Assembly: GCA_029224905.1 (NCBI GenBank)
Contig: JAQXVL010000098.1
Coordinates: forward strand, 1-34,444
Direction: 5' to 3'
Source of the DNA: Bacteroidales bacterium
GTDB taxonomy: Bacteria > Bacteroidota > Bacteroidia > Bacteroidales > Muribaculaceae
Length of the DNA: 34,444 nt
Position numbers and translations under genes: made by a program. Shown one piece after another: positions 8,491 to 19,700 of the stretch. Within the stretch, counting starts at the first letter, position 1, and the number at the start of each line of letters is the position of its first letter. A model generated the notes under the pieces. It was not told where the DNA came from. It made no database searches and saw only the letters and a program-made list of their open reading frames with translations.

Positions 8491-10437
8491 CTATGCTTTC
8501 TTTGCGCGGAGGCAATCCCAGATGAGGTAGCCGATGAGCAACGCATAAACGACGATACCGCCGATTTGCATTGTCGATTCCGACAGACTGTGGCTATATT
8601 CGAAGCCGCCGAAACGCATACCTGCACTGACTACGCCCATCAAAGCGCCGCCGGCAATGAATCCCGACGCAAGAAGCGTACCGCGTTCCTGACGTGCCTT
8701 GTTGAGTTCTTCGTCTTTCGAACGATTGCTGACGAACCAGCTTACCAAACCGCCGACCAACAGCGGTGCGTTGAGTTCGAGAGGTATGAACATACCCAAT
8801 GAGAATGCCAATGCGGGAACGCCGAGCCAGTTAAGCAAAATGGCAAGGATTGCGCCTACGCCGTAGAGCAACCACGGGGTTTTGCCGCCCATCATCAACG
8901 GTTCGATAACGGCTGCCATTGCGTTTGCTTGCGGTGCGGCAAGTGCGTTCGGTCCGTAGAAACCGTAGACTTTGGCGAGGATAAGCACAACGCCGCCGAC
9001 GGTAGCCGCCGAAACGAGTGTGCCGACGAGTTTCCACGTCTGTTGCTTCTTGGGCGTACTTCCCAGCCAGTAGCCGATTTTCATATCCGTCACCATACCG
9101 CCTGCCATCGACAATGCCGTACAAACTACGCCTCCGATGACCATCGACGCAACGATTCCGGCTGCGCCTTTAAGTCCGATGGCTACAAACACCGCCGAAG
9201 CCACGATGAGCGTCATAAGCGTCATTCCCGACACCGGGTTGGTGCCCACGATAGCGATTGCGTTTGCAGCAACGGTCGTAAAGAGGAAAGCGATGACCGT
9301 AACGACGATGAACGCCACGAGTGTCTGGAACAGGTTGTTTATCACGCCGAAGTAGAAGAACACGAAAGTGATGACGAGCGCTGCGATGAGCGAGAACGTG
9401 AGCACTTTCATCGAGATGTCTTTCTGCGTGCGTGCCACTTGCTTAACTTCGCCGCCTTTGTTGCGAATCTCGCGTCCGGCAAGTCCTACGGCGCCGCGAA
9501 TGATGCCCCACGACTTGATGATGCCGATGATTCCCGACATTGCGATACCGCCGATACCGATGTAGCGCGCTTGTCCGGTGAAAATCATTTCGGGCGAGTC
9601 GAACGTCGGCGCCGCCGAGCCGAGCAACGGAACGATGACATACCATACGAATGCGCTACCGGCAAAGATGATGAAACTATACTTCAGACCGACGATGTAG
9701 CCCAAACCGAGTACGGCGGCGCCGGTGTTGATTTTAAACACCATCTTGGTTTGCTCTGCGATGTGCGCGCCCAACGCCGTTGCCTTGGTGGTAAGCACTT
9801 CGCTCCACCATCCGAATGTCGACAACAGGAAGTCGTAGATACCGCCGACAAGTCCGGCAATGATAAGCGGTTTGGCTTGTGAGCCGGCTTTCTCGCCCGA
9901 GATAAGCACTTGCGTGGTGGCTGTCGCTTCCGGGAACGGGAATTTGCCGTGCATATCCGCGCAGAAGTACTTACGGAACGGGATGAAGAACAAGATTCCG
10001 AGCACGCCGCCGAGCAACGAACTGAGGAATATCTCCAAGAAATTTACGCTGATGGCGTCGCCGTAGCGTTCTTGCAGAATGTAGAGCGCGGGAAGCGTAA
10101 AGATTGCTCCGGCAACGACGATGCCCGACGATGCGCCAATCGATTGAATGATCACGTTTTGTCCGAGTGCGCCTTTCTTTTTCAGTACGCCTGAAAGTCC
10201 AACGGCGATGATTGCGATGGGAATAGCCGCCTCAAACACTTGACCGACTTTCAACCCGAGATAAGCCGCTGCAGCGCTGAAAATCACTGCCATCAGCAAG
10301 CCCATCGTCACCGAATAGGGCGTAACCTCCGGGTATTCTTCGCCGGGTCGCATCACCGGCACGTATTGTTCGCCCGGCTTCAACTCGCGAAACGCGTTTT
10401 CGGGGATGTTAACCCCTTCTTGCTTTTTTTCTTCCAT
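8491..10437 (-). CDS. OPT-family oligopeptide transporter
   Basis: 648 residues, almost entirely hydrophobic with around 14-16 potential membrane spans, so an inner-membrane secondary transporter. The OPT family imports small peptides or metal chelates with protons. Family features are PYSVTMGLLMAVIFSAAAAYLGLKVGQVFEAAIP near the N-terminus, NVIIQSIGASSGIVVAGAIFTLPALY, and the KFPFPEATATTQVLISGEKAG segment seen in bacterial OPT proteins. The N-terminus is a cytosolic, Pro/Glu-rich stretch of about 40 residues. The substrate is not predictable. It lies 26 bp downstream of the T9SS-type protein gene on the same strand with no visible promoter between, so the two are probably one transcript, ended by the terminator at 8436-8468. 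Confidence 0.92.
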   Translation of the reverse strand: MEEKKQEGVNIPENAFRELKPGEQYVPVMRPGEEYPEVTPYSVTMGLLMAVIFSAAAAYLGLKVGQVFEAAIPIAIIAVGLSGVLKKKGALGQNVIIQSIGASSGIVVAGAIFTLPALYILQERYGDAISVNFLEIFLSSLLGGVLGILFFIPFRKYFCADMHGKFPFPEATATTQVLISGEKAGSQAKPLIIAGLVGGIYDFLLSTFGWWSEVLTTKATALGAHIAEQTKMVFKINTGAAVLGLGYIVGLKYSFIIFAGSAFVWYVIVPLLGSAAPTFDSPEMIFTGQARYIGIGGIAMSGIIGIIKSWGIIRGAVGLAGREIRNKGGEVKQVARTQKDISMKVLTFSLIAALVITFVFFYFGVINNLFQTLVAFIVVTVIAFLFTTVAANAIAIVGTNPVSGMTLMTLIVASAVFVAIGLKGAAGIVASMVIGGVVCTALSMAGGMVTDMKIGYWLGSTPKKQQTWKLVGTLVSAATVGGVVLILAKVYGFYGPNALAAPQANAMAAVIEPLMMGGKTPWLLYGVGAILAILLNWLGVPALAFSLGMFIPLELNAPLLVGGLVSWFVSNRSKDEELNKARQERGTLLASGFIAGGALMGVVSAGMRFGGFEYSHSLSESTMQIGGIVVYALLIGYLIWDCLRAKKA

Positions 10438-10463
10438 TTTGTATTATTATTTGTTATTTTGAA

Positions 10464-13010
10464 TTATCTCACAACAACTTTCGCCGACGTTTGACCGACG
10501 CGCACGAGGTAAAGACCTGCGGGAAGCGCCATTTCAAGGCTGCCGTCGACCGTAGCCGATGCATATCTGATGCCGGTTGCGCCGTAGACTTCAACCGTTC
10601 GGAGGCTGTCGGCGGTAACGACGATTGCGCCCTTCGTGCCGGCAACCGTTACGCCCATGCGCTCAAGGTTGGCAACGCCGCCCTGCGCCTGATAGTTGTA
10701 GAATGCGGTCTCGGAGTCGCCCGACAGATAGTGTGCCGTGACGCCGAACACGTGGCTGACGTTATGCAATGCCGAGAAGGTATAGTTGGTCGATTGTGTC
10801 GTTTCTACATTGTTTCCGTCGAGCGAAACGCTATAATTCTGCACATCGCCGACAAAGGCCGCTGCGCCGTCCTCGCCGGGACCTACATAGAAGTCGTCGA
10901 CTTGCGCCAAGAAGGCATCGTTTGAGATGTAGTGAATGCCGAGGTAGACCGTCTTGCCGGCATAAGCACCGAGGTCGAGCGAATAGGTCTGCCAGTAGCC
11001 TTCGGGCAACTGTTCTTGGTCGAGCATGGTGAAGTTTGCCGGTTCGGGCGATTCGGAAATGCAGAATTCAACCGTTTCCGGATAGGATGAGTATGCCTTT
11101 GCCGTGACGTGCCATTCGTAGCCTTCGCGAATCACTTGCGCAGGCGAGATGAGCCACTTGTCAGCGGCTGCGCGCTGCGGCGAGAAGAAGATTACGGTTT
11201 TGTCGCCGGTGGGAGCAAGGATTGCTTGGTCGGCTGCCATCGACGGTACTGTCGTTTTGGGGTTAAACACCATCGGCGCTGCCGGTTCAGGCTTGGTTGC
11301 CGTACCCGAGCCGGGGAAACTTACGATATTGTCGGCTGAGCCGAGTCCGATAGGATAGACGGGCAATTTGTCGAGGTCGTAGGTTGTCCATTCGCCGAAC
11401 TTGGTCGAGAAATCTTCGTAGGTCTCAAAGCTGTCGGCGAAGCCGAGGTCTTGGTTCCACGAGAGCAGCACGTCGATGAGTTCGGCTGATTCGGCGTTTG
11501 CCGTAACGTCTGCCGTAAGGTTGTAGGGCGTTATCAAGCGCTCTTTCAGGCATACTTCATAGACGTAGACGCTGCCGGAGATGGCAAGTTCGCGCTCTAC
11601 GGTTTCGTAGGCTTCCTCTGCGATGTTCAGCAGATAGTCGCCCGCGGGCAACGACACAATGCTTGCCGCACCTTCGGCAACCACAGCGTGATATTCCTCG
11701 CTTGTAGCCTTGTTGGTCAAGCTGACCGTAATGCCGTCGGGCGATGCACCGTTGTTGGTCGTCACTTGTATATTGACCGGAACGTTGCTTGATTTATCGA
11801 TGGTTACGGTTGTCGTAGACGTCGACGTTTCAGCGGTTTGATAGACTGCTTTGACGCCGAGCGTGTGCTCTCCGTCGGAGAGTCCGACGAAGGTGAAACT
11901 GCAATCGGACGTTCTACCCGTTTCGACGCCGTCGAGGTAGGTAACGAACGTCGGTTGCGACGCTGTGGATGTGCGCGCACCGGCGCGACGCAGAAGCGAA
12001 AGCGATGCCGTTTCGATGCCGTCAGGCTGTCCGACGTAGAAGTCGTCGACCATGAGCATAAAGGCTCCGCCGCGATTGGCTTCACCGATATAATGTATAC
12101 CTATTTTAACTGTCTTGCCGGAATATGCCGACAGGTCGTAGACTTTCGGCACCCATTGCTCATACGATACGGTTTCGTAGTTGCCCGACGAGAGGATTGC
12201 GAAATCTTTCGACGTAGGCTCGTCGACGAGGGTGATGCCCACCTCGAAGCGTTCGCGATATTTGTCGGCAGCCTTTGCCATAAAGCGTACCACGTTGTCG
12301 ACGCCGACGGTTATTGCCGGTGAAATCAGCCAATCGTCGTTGGCTTCGCCTGATTCGGTGCGCGTAAAGCCGACGTACTGACGGCCGCTATAGGGGCGGA
12401 GCACTTCGTACTCGTACCACCACGTCGGGTCGACGGTCATCGGGTTGATGATTTGCGCATATTGAAGCGTGCCGCGATTCATGTAGCTGCCAAGCAATGC
12501 TGCCGCAGCTTGACGGTCGCCGTCGATGCCGGTCCAGTCGCCGAACTTTATCGACCAGTCGGGATAGCTCTCGAAATCGTCGAAAAATGCCGGCTTTTCT
12601 TTATTCCACGTCAGCACGGCATCGTCGCGCCCCGTGTAGGCGTCGTGGATGACCGTAGCATCGAGCGAAAACGGCTCGCGAACCGCTTCGGTCAGCGTTA
12701 TGTTTTTCGTCACGTCGCCGGCAACGTTGAACGCCTCTTCGTAGGTGTTCAATCCCTCTTTTTTGATAACGAGTTCGTGGTTGCCGCCATACACTTTTAT
12801 CACGCAAGTGCCTGATGCATTGAGTTTTGTCTCACTTGCGCTGTAACTCATAGAATAGTCGGTTTGTTTGAGCGAGAAAGTCGTGCCTTCGAGGCTTTCG
12901 CCGGTAGCCGCCGTAACGTTGATTGTCAACGTATACTCGCGAGTTTGCCCTTGCAACGCAACCGCTACAAGCAGCATCGCTACCGCCGTTAATTGTCTTA
13001 AGATTTTCAT
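10464..13010 (-). CDS. Secreted multidomain protein with cleaved-adhesin/choice-of-anchor J domains and T9SS-like tail
   Basis: I start at ATG 13010 (848 residues), not the ORF-track start at 13079, because the signal peptide MKILRQLTAVAMLLVAVALQGQ begins there and the upstream part overlaps a promoter-like TATATTTG. The protein is an internal duplication of [carboxypeptidase-regulatory-like beta domain - choice-of-anchor J/cleaved-adhesin jelly roll - Ig-like domain]. The jelly rolls start at FFDDFESYPDWSIKFGDWT and FADSFETYEDFSTKFGEWT, and each ends near VDDFYVG. The last 55 or so residues (VEVYGATG ... LPAGLYLVRVGQTSAKVVVR) resemble a type A Por-secretion-tail sorting domain, implying outer-membrane export by T9SS. 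The protein probably binds surface ligands or glycans. No protease or glycosidase catalytic motif was seen. Confidence 0.85.
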   Translation of the reverse strand: MKILRQLTAVAMLLVAVALQGQTREYTLTINVTAATGESLEGTTFSLKQTDYSMSYSASETKLNASGTCVIKVYGGNHELVIKKEGLNTYEEAFNVAGDVTKNITLTEAVREPFSLDATVIHDAYTGRDDAVLTWNKEKPAFFDDFESYPDWSIKFGDWTGIDGDRQAAAALLGSYMNRGTLQYAQIINPMTVDPTWWYEYEVLRPYSGRQYVGFTRTESGEANDDWLISPAITVGVDNVVRFMAKAADKYRERFEVGITLVDEPTSKDFAILSSGNYETVSYEQWVPKVYDLSAYSGKTVKIGIHYIGEANRGGAFMLMVDDFYVGQPDGIETASLSLLRRAGARTSTASQPTFVTYLDGVETGRTSDCSFTFVGLSDGEHTLGVKAVYQTAETSTSTTTVTIDKSSNVPVNIQVTTNNGASPDGITVSLTNKATSEEYHAVVAEGAASIVSLPAGDYLLNIAEEAYETVERELAISGSVYVYEVCLKERLITPYNLTADVTANAESAELIDVLLSWNQDLGFADSFETYEDFSTKFGEWTTYDLDKLPVYPIGLGSADNIVSFPGSGTATKPEPAAPMVFNPKTTVPSMAADQAILAPTGDKTVIFFSPQRAAADKWLISPAQVIREGYEWHVTAKAYSSYPETVEFCISESPEPANFTMLDQEQLPEGYWQTYSLDLGAYAGKTVYLGIHYISNDAFLAQVDDFYVGPGEDGAAAFVGDVQNYSVSLDGNNVETTQSTNYTFSALHNVSHVFGVTAHYLSGDSETAFYNYQAQGGVANLERMGVTVAGTKGAIVVTADSLRTVEVYGATGIRYASATVDGSLEMALPAGLYLVRVGQTSAKVVVR

Positions 13011-13038
13011 TATTGTCTGTTGATTAGTTATTTGCGGG

Positions 13039-13046
13039 CAAATATA
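13039..13046 (-). promoter_or_regulatory. Candidate -7 element for the 848-aa protein gene (TATATTTG)
   Basis: On the minus strand this reads TATATTTG, about 30 bases before ATG 13010. A TTTCG lies about 19-20 bases upstream as an imperfect -33. The assignment is tentative. Confidence 0.4.
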
Positions 13047-13171
13047 CGAAATATTTGCGACAACTCGAAATTTCCGCATATTATACCGTCATAATGTGAC
13101 CTGTTTATAGCATTTTCGTGTTAAAAATGCCACTTTTAAAAAGATTTTTATAACTATTTGAAATTTTATTC

Positions 13172-13200
13172 TTGTTTTTTCTAAAAAATTTGTAATTTTG
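13172..13200 (+). promoter_or_regulatory. Promoter of the 1124-aa surface protein gene
   Basis: TTG (13172-13174), an 18-base spacer, and TAATTTTG (13193-13200), close to the Bacteroidota consensus. It is followed by a leader of about 35 bases before ATG 13243. The surrounding 13080-13200 is strongly AT-rich, unlike the flanking coding DNA. Confidence 0.65.
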
Positions 13201-13242
13201 CCGATAAATCTAATTAAGGTATAAATTCATTCAACAACCATT

Positions 13243-16200
13243 ATGAAAAAAATCTATCTCGCATTAGCGGTTTGCGGACTTGTTTCTATGGGTGTCAATG
13301 GTCAAACTATTCTCAGCGAAGACTTTGAATCAGACAACACGGAAACATCATTCGACCCCAACCTACCTACCGGTTGGACTACTACAGGCGACTATCTTGG
13401 TAACCGCGACGACTATCGTTGGAACGTGTATTACACATCAAACGGTTCAATCTCCGGCACGCACTGTGCAAGTTGCGACGGTGCAATGTTTACCAGCTCC
13501 GCTGAAGGTTTTGGTCCGCGCGAAGAAATTCTCTTCTCGCCGGAACTCACTCTCGACGACAATTACCAACTCTCGTTCAACTGGAAAGCGGCTTCGGCTT
13601 CGGCTCTCGAAAAGGAAGAGTACGAACTGCAAGTGCGCGTCGTTGTCGATGGCGACGTTGCAGGTGCGCAGACCGTTTGGTCGTTCTTCGACCCGGTTGC
13701 CCTCAAAGAAAGCGGTGTAACAACCTTCCCATGGACAGGTTGGCAGGTCTACAACTCCAAAATCGGTTTGGAAGCCTACAAAGGCAAAACCGTGAAACTC
13801 GCGTTCGTCTACAAGATGAAAAAACAGACCGCCAACGTGGTCTATCTCGACGACGTGATTGTGAAGAAATATACTCCGGCAAACGCTCCGATTGCCAACA
13901 TCTCGAAGACGCTCTACAACTTCGGCGACGTCTATATCGGCGAAAAAGTGTGGTCGGAAGTGATTACCCTCAAAAACAACGGCGCTAACGGACTCGTTAT
14001 CACCGGCATCGACGCTCCCAACGGCATTGAAACGACGCTCGAAGAAAGCGAAATCAACCTCGACAAATACGAAACCGCCGAGTTCCAGATTTCCTACGCG
14101 GCATCGCTCACCAGCGCAGCCGACGCCAATTTGGTCATCCACACCAACGGCGGCGACGTTACTATCCGCTGCGTTGCCAACAAGGTGGCTCTCCCTGACG
14201 ACTATACGTTCGAAGGCTTCGAACACGGTTGTCCTCCCGTGGGCTGGAGCGGCAAAGGATGGGCTCAGACCTACTATGCCCTCGAAGGCGACTACTCCGC
14301 ATACAGCGGTCCGTCGATGGACGGCGCTTCGACGCTCGTCACTCCCCGTCTCGACATGTCGACCGGCGCTCAAACAGTCTCTTTCACTTGCTTTAACGAA
14401 TTCGACTCCGACTTAGAAGGCGCTGCGCCCGAAAACGACGTATTCCTACTCTTCTCGAAAGACGGCGGCGCTACTTGGACTACCGTTTGGACTGCGCCGA
14501 TGGACAAAGTCAACACAATCGACAACGTAACCATCGACCTCGGTACTCCCGCTTCCGACAACTGCTACCTCAAATGGGAATACTCCGAAATCGCATTCGA
14601 CGGTGAAACGCCGCCCGAAATTTCGATGTTCTTCCTCGACCGCGTCGTGCTCCCGAAACTCTACGGTGCCGGCGGCGTGCCCGTGGCTTCGACTTGCATC
14701 GCGCCTGCCAACGAATCTACCAACGTGTTCAACCGCGACGTGAAGTTAGAATGGTCGGAAGCACAATTCGCCGAAGGCTATCGCCTCTACGTCGGTAGCG
14801 ACGAAAAAGCAACCAACCTCGTCAACGGCGTAGATTTGGGCACTGCCACTTCGTACGTCATCGACCGTCTCCCCTACTCAACGAAATTCTACTGGCGCGT
14901 TGAGCCGTACAACTCTGTCGGCGTGGCTCCGGAAACTGCTACTTGGTCGTTCACTACCCTCGCCGACCAGACGGTTTCGACATTCCCCTACACCGAAAGC
15001 TTCGAAGGCGATGTGCTTCCGCCGCTCGGATGGTCGATTTCCAACAACCAAGGCACTCGCTGGAGCGACAACAGCGTAAATCCCTACGACGGCAAACGCA
15101 GTATGTCGGCTTCGTGCCGCGCTGCCGAGACTGAGACTTCGCTCGCTACGCCCGATTTCCAACTGCCCGCCGACCAACCGCTCCAAATCAGCTTCTACTG
15201 GGGCAACGATATGCCGGTTGCTCTCAAAATCGACGAAACAGGATTGGTTGAAAACACAACCACCGGCGACGACGGCATCGATGCTACGTTCTTCGAAATC
15301 AACGTCGACGGCGCTTGGAAGCAACTTGCAATCCTTTCCGACAAGAACAACGAATACTGGTGCCACGAGCGCATCGACCTCGCTGAATACGCAGGCAAGA
15401 CGGTGTCTTTCCGTTGGCGCTATCTGGCTCACAGCTATATGAAGTCGACAGGTGTCGGCCTCGACATGATTACCATCGAAGGTTCGTCCGACGCTAAAGC
15501 ATCGTTCAGCACATCGCTCTGGGATGCCGGCAAGGTGAACTACAACGCTTCGCGCAAGTCTAACAAGACGCTCACCGTAATCAACGAAGGGAAACAAGCG
15601 CTCACCGTTTCGTCGGTTGCATTTGCAACGCCTAACTTCAGCAGCACACTTGCAACAGGCACCGTCATCGACACGCGCAAGGCGGCTACGTTCGAACTTA
15701 CGTTCAACGCGCTCACCACGGCAGCCGAAGTCAACGACGCTATGACCGTTACGTTTACCAACGGCTTGACCATCGAACTCCCCGTCAAGGGTATTGCTCT
15801 CGCATCCGACGTTGCATTCTTCGACTTCGAAGACGACACCCCGGGCAACACCACTCCCGTTGGATTTACCACAATCGACGTCGACCACAAGCCGACAACG
15901 GCTATGACCGGTATGTCGTATCCGCGTTGGGGCGAACCGTTCGCGTTCTGCGTACAAGACACTGAAAACTGGAACAACGTGTTCAACCCCGTTTCGGGCA
16001 CGAAAGTCCTCGTAGCAATCGCTCCGTCGGACGACAGCGCTGCCGACGACTGGTTGATTTCGCCGAAGATGAAGGCTACCGCAAACTCGCACTTCACTTT
16101 CTACGCTCGCAACTGGAACAGCGTCAACTCAATCCTGCCGGAAACGCCCCACAGCGTGGAAGTGCTCGTCAGCACAACAGGCAACGACGCTACCGCCAAC

Positions 16201-16617
16201 TTCACGACAGTGATGTCGACCAAGCAAATGCCTTACTACAACGGCAAGACCTACGAGTCGTTCGACGTTGACCTCAGCGCTTACGCCGGTCAAAGCATCT
16301 ACGTGGCTCTTCGCCACACCGTAACTGCCGGACTCGCTGCCTTCTTCGACGACCTCTGCTACGAACACTTCGAAGAAATCGAAGGCGGAATCAGCACAGC
16401 TTCGAGCATCAAAATGTGCGTATTCCCCAACCCGGCAACTTCGGTTGTTAACCTCAGCGAAACCGCCGACGTTACTATCACGAACCTCAACGGCGCTGTC
16501 GTGGCTCGCGCTAACGCAGCAAACCGCATCGACGTTTCCGACCTCAGCGCAGGCATCTACGTGCTCTCCGCTAAGAACGAAAACGGCATATTTACTACAA
16601 AACTCATCAAACGCTAA
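13243..16617 (+). CDS. Large T9SS-type surface protein with four choice-of-anchor J domains and an Fn3 domain
   Basis: 1124 residues with a signal peptide (MKKIYLALAVCGLVSMGVNGQ). Approximate domain order: choice-of-anchor J 20-195 (begins SEDFES, ends YLDDVIVKKY); choice-of-anchor D/ASPM-like beta domain 205-310 (FGDVYIGEKVWSEVITLKNN); J domain 320-475 (GFEHGCPPVGW); fibronectin-III 477-573 (VKLEWSEAQFAEGYRLYVG, FYWRVEPYNSVG); J domain 578-745 (YTESFEGDVLPPLGW); anchor-D domain 750-855; J domain 856-1045 (FFDFEDDTPGN). The T9SS type A sorting tail is at about 1058-1124 (VFPNPATSVVNL, DLSAGIYVLSAKNENGIFTTKLIKR). Such proteins are exported across the outer membrane and anchored or released. 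No catalytic motif is visible, so the likely role is adhesion or glycan binding. It has its own promoter and is followed by a terminator and a second, larger protein of the same class. Confidence 0.9.
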   Translation: MKKIYLALAVCGLVSMGVNGQTILSEDFESDNTETSFDPNLPTGWTTTGDYLGNRDDYRWNVYYTSNGSISGTHCASCDGAMFTSSAEGFGPREEILFSPELTLDDNYQLSFNWKAASASALEKEEYELQVRVVVDGDVAGAQTVWSFFDPVALKESGVTTFPWTGWQVYNSKIGLEAYKGKTVKLAFVYKMKKQTANVVYLDDVIVKKYTPANAPIANISKTLYNFGDVYIGEKVWSEVITLKNNGANGLVITGIDAPNGIETTLEESEINLDKYETAEFQISYAASLTSAADANLVIHTNGGDVTIRCVANKVALPDDYTFEGFEHGCPPVGWSGKGWAQTYYALEGDYSAYSGPSMDGASTLVTPRLDMSTGAQTVSFTCFNEFDSDLEGAAPENDVFLLFSKDGGATWTTVWTAPMDKVNTIDNVTIDLGTPASDNCYLKWEYSEIAFDGETPPEISMFFLDRVVLPKLYGAGGVPVASTCIAPANESTNVFNRDVKLEWSEAQFAEGYRLYVGSDEKATNLVNGVDLGTATSYVIDRLPYSTKFYWRVEPYNSVGVAPETATWSFTTLADQTVSTFPYTESFEGDVLPPLGWSISNNQGTRWSDNSVNPYDGKRSMSASCRAAETETSLATPDFQLPADQPLQISFYWGNDMPVALKIDETGLVENTTTGDDGIDATFFEINVDGAWKQLAILSDKNNEYWCHERIDLAEYAGKTVSFRWRYLAHSYMKSTGVGLDMITIEGSSDAKASFSTSLWDAGKVNYNASRKSNKTLTVINEGKQALTVSSVAFATPNFSSTLATGTVIDTRKAATFELTFNALTTAAEVNDAMTVTFTNGLTIELPVKGIALASDVAFFDFEDDTPGNTTPVGFTTIDVDHKPTTAMTGMSYPRWGEPFAFCVQDTENWNNVFNPVSGTKVLVAIAPSDDSAADDWLISPKMKATANSHFTFYARNWNSVNSILPETPHSVEVLVSTTGNDATANFTTVMSTKQMPYYNGKTYESFDVDLSAYAGQSIYVALRHTVTAGLAAFFDDLCYEHFEEIEGGISTASSIKMCVFPNPATSVVNLSETADVTITNLNGAVVARANAANRIDVSDLSAGIYVLSAKNENGIFTTKLIKR

Positions 16618-16630
16618 TACGCGTTACAGG

Positions 16631-16656
16631 GATGAGGGCGGTGAAACGCCCTCATC
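16631..16656 (+). terminator. Terminator/attenuator between the two giant surface-protein genes
   Basis: A perfect 10-bp stem GATGAGGGCG / CGCCCTCATC with loop GTGAAA. A T6 run follows after 8 bases (TCACCAATTTTTTA), so termination may be partial and allow read-through to the next gene. Confidence 0.7.
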
Positions 16657-16703
16657 TCACCAATTTTTTATTACTATTTTATTACTAACTAAATTTTTAG
16701 TGT

Positions 16704-19700
16704 ATGAGAAAAATTAACTTTTTATTAACCCTGTTGGTTCTGTTTGTGGCGGCTCCGTTCGCTCGCGCAGAGAAGACGACAATCACCCCCTACAGCGAAA
16801 GCTTCGAAGGGCTGACTCCTCTGACGGACCACGCATTCGCTCCCGAGTATTGGAGTCACATCGTCGACGAGTACGTGGATGACTATGACGAGTGGAGCTC
16901 AGGAGAAACCTACTACGTGTCGTACTACTCGCGCGAAACAGGCGGAGTAAACAATGGTACCTACATTGAAGCAGGTAGCCAAACCATTGGTAGCGGTTAT
17001 TCCAAGACTGCGAACGACCTGCTCGTAACACCCGCACTGTCGGGCGATGTGACTATGTATCTGAAGTTAACAAAAACATCAGGTACTGTAACTTTCTTCA
17101 CTTGTACCCGCAATTTAGACGGCTCGTTCACGAAAGGCGACGCATACACGGTAACCGACATGCCGACCCTCTCTACTGAAGAATGGACGCAAGTAACCAT
17201 TCCGGCAGTTGCCGAAGGCACTTACCTTGGCATTCGCCTCAACTATGCTTGTATCGACGAATTTACGGCAGCAAGCATCTCTTACGGTGGCACTAAGTCT
17301 TTAAAGGTTACAAAAATCACAAAACTGAACACAAATAGCTACATAGACTTAACCCCGGAAGGCACTGCTACTTTCAGCTTCGAAGTAACCGTCCAAAATA
17401 CCGGTGACGAAAATCTCAACCCGGGCGATGAAGGCTACTCTCTTTCTATTAAAGACAACTCAGCAGACACCCTTATCGGCGAACCTACTGCTATCGACCA
17501 AGCATTAGCCCCCGGCGAAACCTACACTCTGACCGTTACTGCTACATGCACGTTCGATATTACAGATAAGATTTACCACAATTTCCACATTGTTGAAAAC
17601 ATCGGTGGAGCCAGTTCAAACGCGGCATGGTACGACATCTATCCTTACTTGCCGAATTTCCAAGTAAGCATCGTAGACAAGGCAGATGTTCTTGCCGACG
17701 GCACAGTCGTTGATTTCGGTATGATTGGCGCCGACTCGTCGAAGTCGTACCGCTTGCGCAACAACACAGGTGGTGCTCCGGCTACTATCACTTCTATCAC
17801 CGCTCCCGAAGGCTTCTCTTTCAAAGTTACCGCTAAGAACGACGATACTGTTGAATATACCGAATTCCCGATTACTATCCCCGCTCACAGCGAACTGAAA
17901 CTCACCGTTACAGCCTCGGCTGCAGCTGCCGGAACATGGAGCGGTAACGTTGCTATCGACGTTGATACTTACAAAACATTCAACTTGGCTGTAGTTTCTA
18001 TCGTTACCGACCCGACTAAGTGGTTTGTCAACTTCGAAGACGAAAAATACCCTGTCGGCTCTTACACTACCAACGCAAGCAGCTGGAGCATGGGCGACTA
18101 CAAAGTTGGCGGCAACAAATATGTGGCTAAAAATGGTTCTTCTTCAGATCCGACTCTCTTTGTTTCTCCGAAACTCAGCGTTGCCCCAGGTGAAACGCTT
18201 TCTTTCCAAGCAAGCCAAAACTCTTACAGCACTTATGCGGATAACTTCGTTAACATTTACTACTCTACCGACCGCAAAAACTGGACGCTTCTGCGCACTA
18301 TCAGCAACAAGGCGACAGACGAAGCCGACAAGATTCTCGTAGAGAAAGAAAGCGAATATCCTTATCCTGCAAAACTCAAAACATTCATTCTTGAGGGCGT
18401 TCCCGCAGGCGAAGGCTACATCGCATTTGAATCGGGCTACGCTTGTATCGACAACATTTACGGCTTCTCTCCTTGCGAAGTGCCTACTCTCGACATCGTT
18501 GCAACAGAGGTAAAACTTCCGACGGAAATGACAGTAAACTACACTTACAAGCCGGCTATCACATTCATTAATGCAGGCTCGAGCGACATCGCAGAAGGTG
18601 CGTTGAAGGTACGCTACGTTGTAGGTGGCGAAACTGTTGCTGAACAAGACGTTCCGGCAATTGCTCGCGACTCTTACAACCGCACTTCGCCGAAATCGCT
18701 CACTCTCGAATGGACTCCGCGCACTGCAGGAACATTCCCCGCTAAGATTGAAATCTACGGTGAAGGATTCTCGTATGCTGAAGAGTCGACCGTTGTTGTC
18801 AGCGAAGAATCGGCTATCGGTTGGCTTAACGTCGGCGATTACACTACGGAGTCTTCTTCTTCTTTGATTACTTCAAACTTCTGTAATAACGAAACCGAAA
18901 CCATCTACACCGCCGACCAAATTCGACTCGAGGCAGGTGCTAAAATTGAAAAAATCATGTATCGCGGTTACAAAACTACCGCTAACCAATTAACCAATTT
19001 GCAGTACTACATCGAGAACACTACCGATGAGGCTCCCGTGTCGACCGGAATGACTCCCTACGACCACTCCGGCATGACCGAAGTCTACAACGGCGAATAT
19101 ACATTTGTTAAGAACGGCACATCGAGCGAACACGTTGACCTCATTCAGTTCGACCTCGCTACTCCGTTCGTCTACACCGGTGGAAACATCCGCGTGGTAA
19201 TTATTTCCAAGTCGGAAAAATTTGCTAATTTCTACGTCGAATCGTTCAACAAAGCCGGCGTAAACGTTACTCGCAGAAACGACAAAAACACCGAGACCAA
19301 CAATTTGACAACGGTATCATTCTCCAAAGTATCGTCAGTTCCGGTATTGTATCTTTGGACAGAGCGTCAAATCCCGACAATCTCGGGTACTGTAACCAAC
19401 AAAGCAACAGGTGCTGCCATTGAAGGTGCCGAAGTTACTTTGACTTCGGGCAACACCATCTATAGCGCAACTACCGATGCTAACGGTGCTTACAGCGCTG
19501 ACATCTACCAAGACAACCTCGACTACAGCATTAGCGTTGCTAAAGACGGTTACTACGCATTCCCGTACGACGAGAGCGAAAACATCACCGTATCGGCTAA
19601 GGCAGGCAGTGTTGTTCAAAACATCCAACTTACAGAGGCTAAGGGCTTGCGCATCATCGACAACAACGTTCCGACTACCGCAACCGTCAACCACGCCTAC

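Noticed and set aside
8929-9882. 317-aa plus-strand ORF opposite the OPT transporter
   Set aside because: His/Arg/Asp-rich translation typical of an antisense frame of a membrane protein gene; the OPT frame is clearly the coding one.
14878-16092. 404-aa ORF antisense to the 1124-aa surface protein
   Set aside because: Codon-bias shadow; the plus-strand frame has a signal peptide, repeated domains and a sorting tail.
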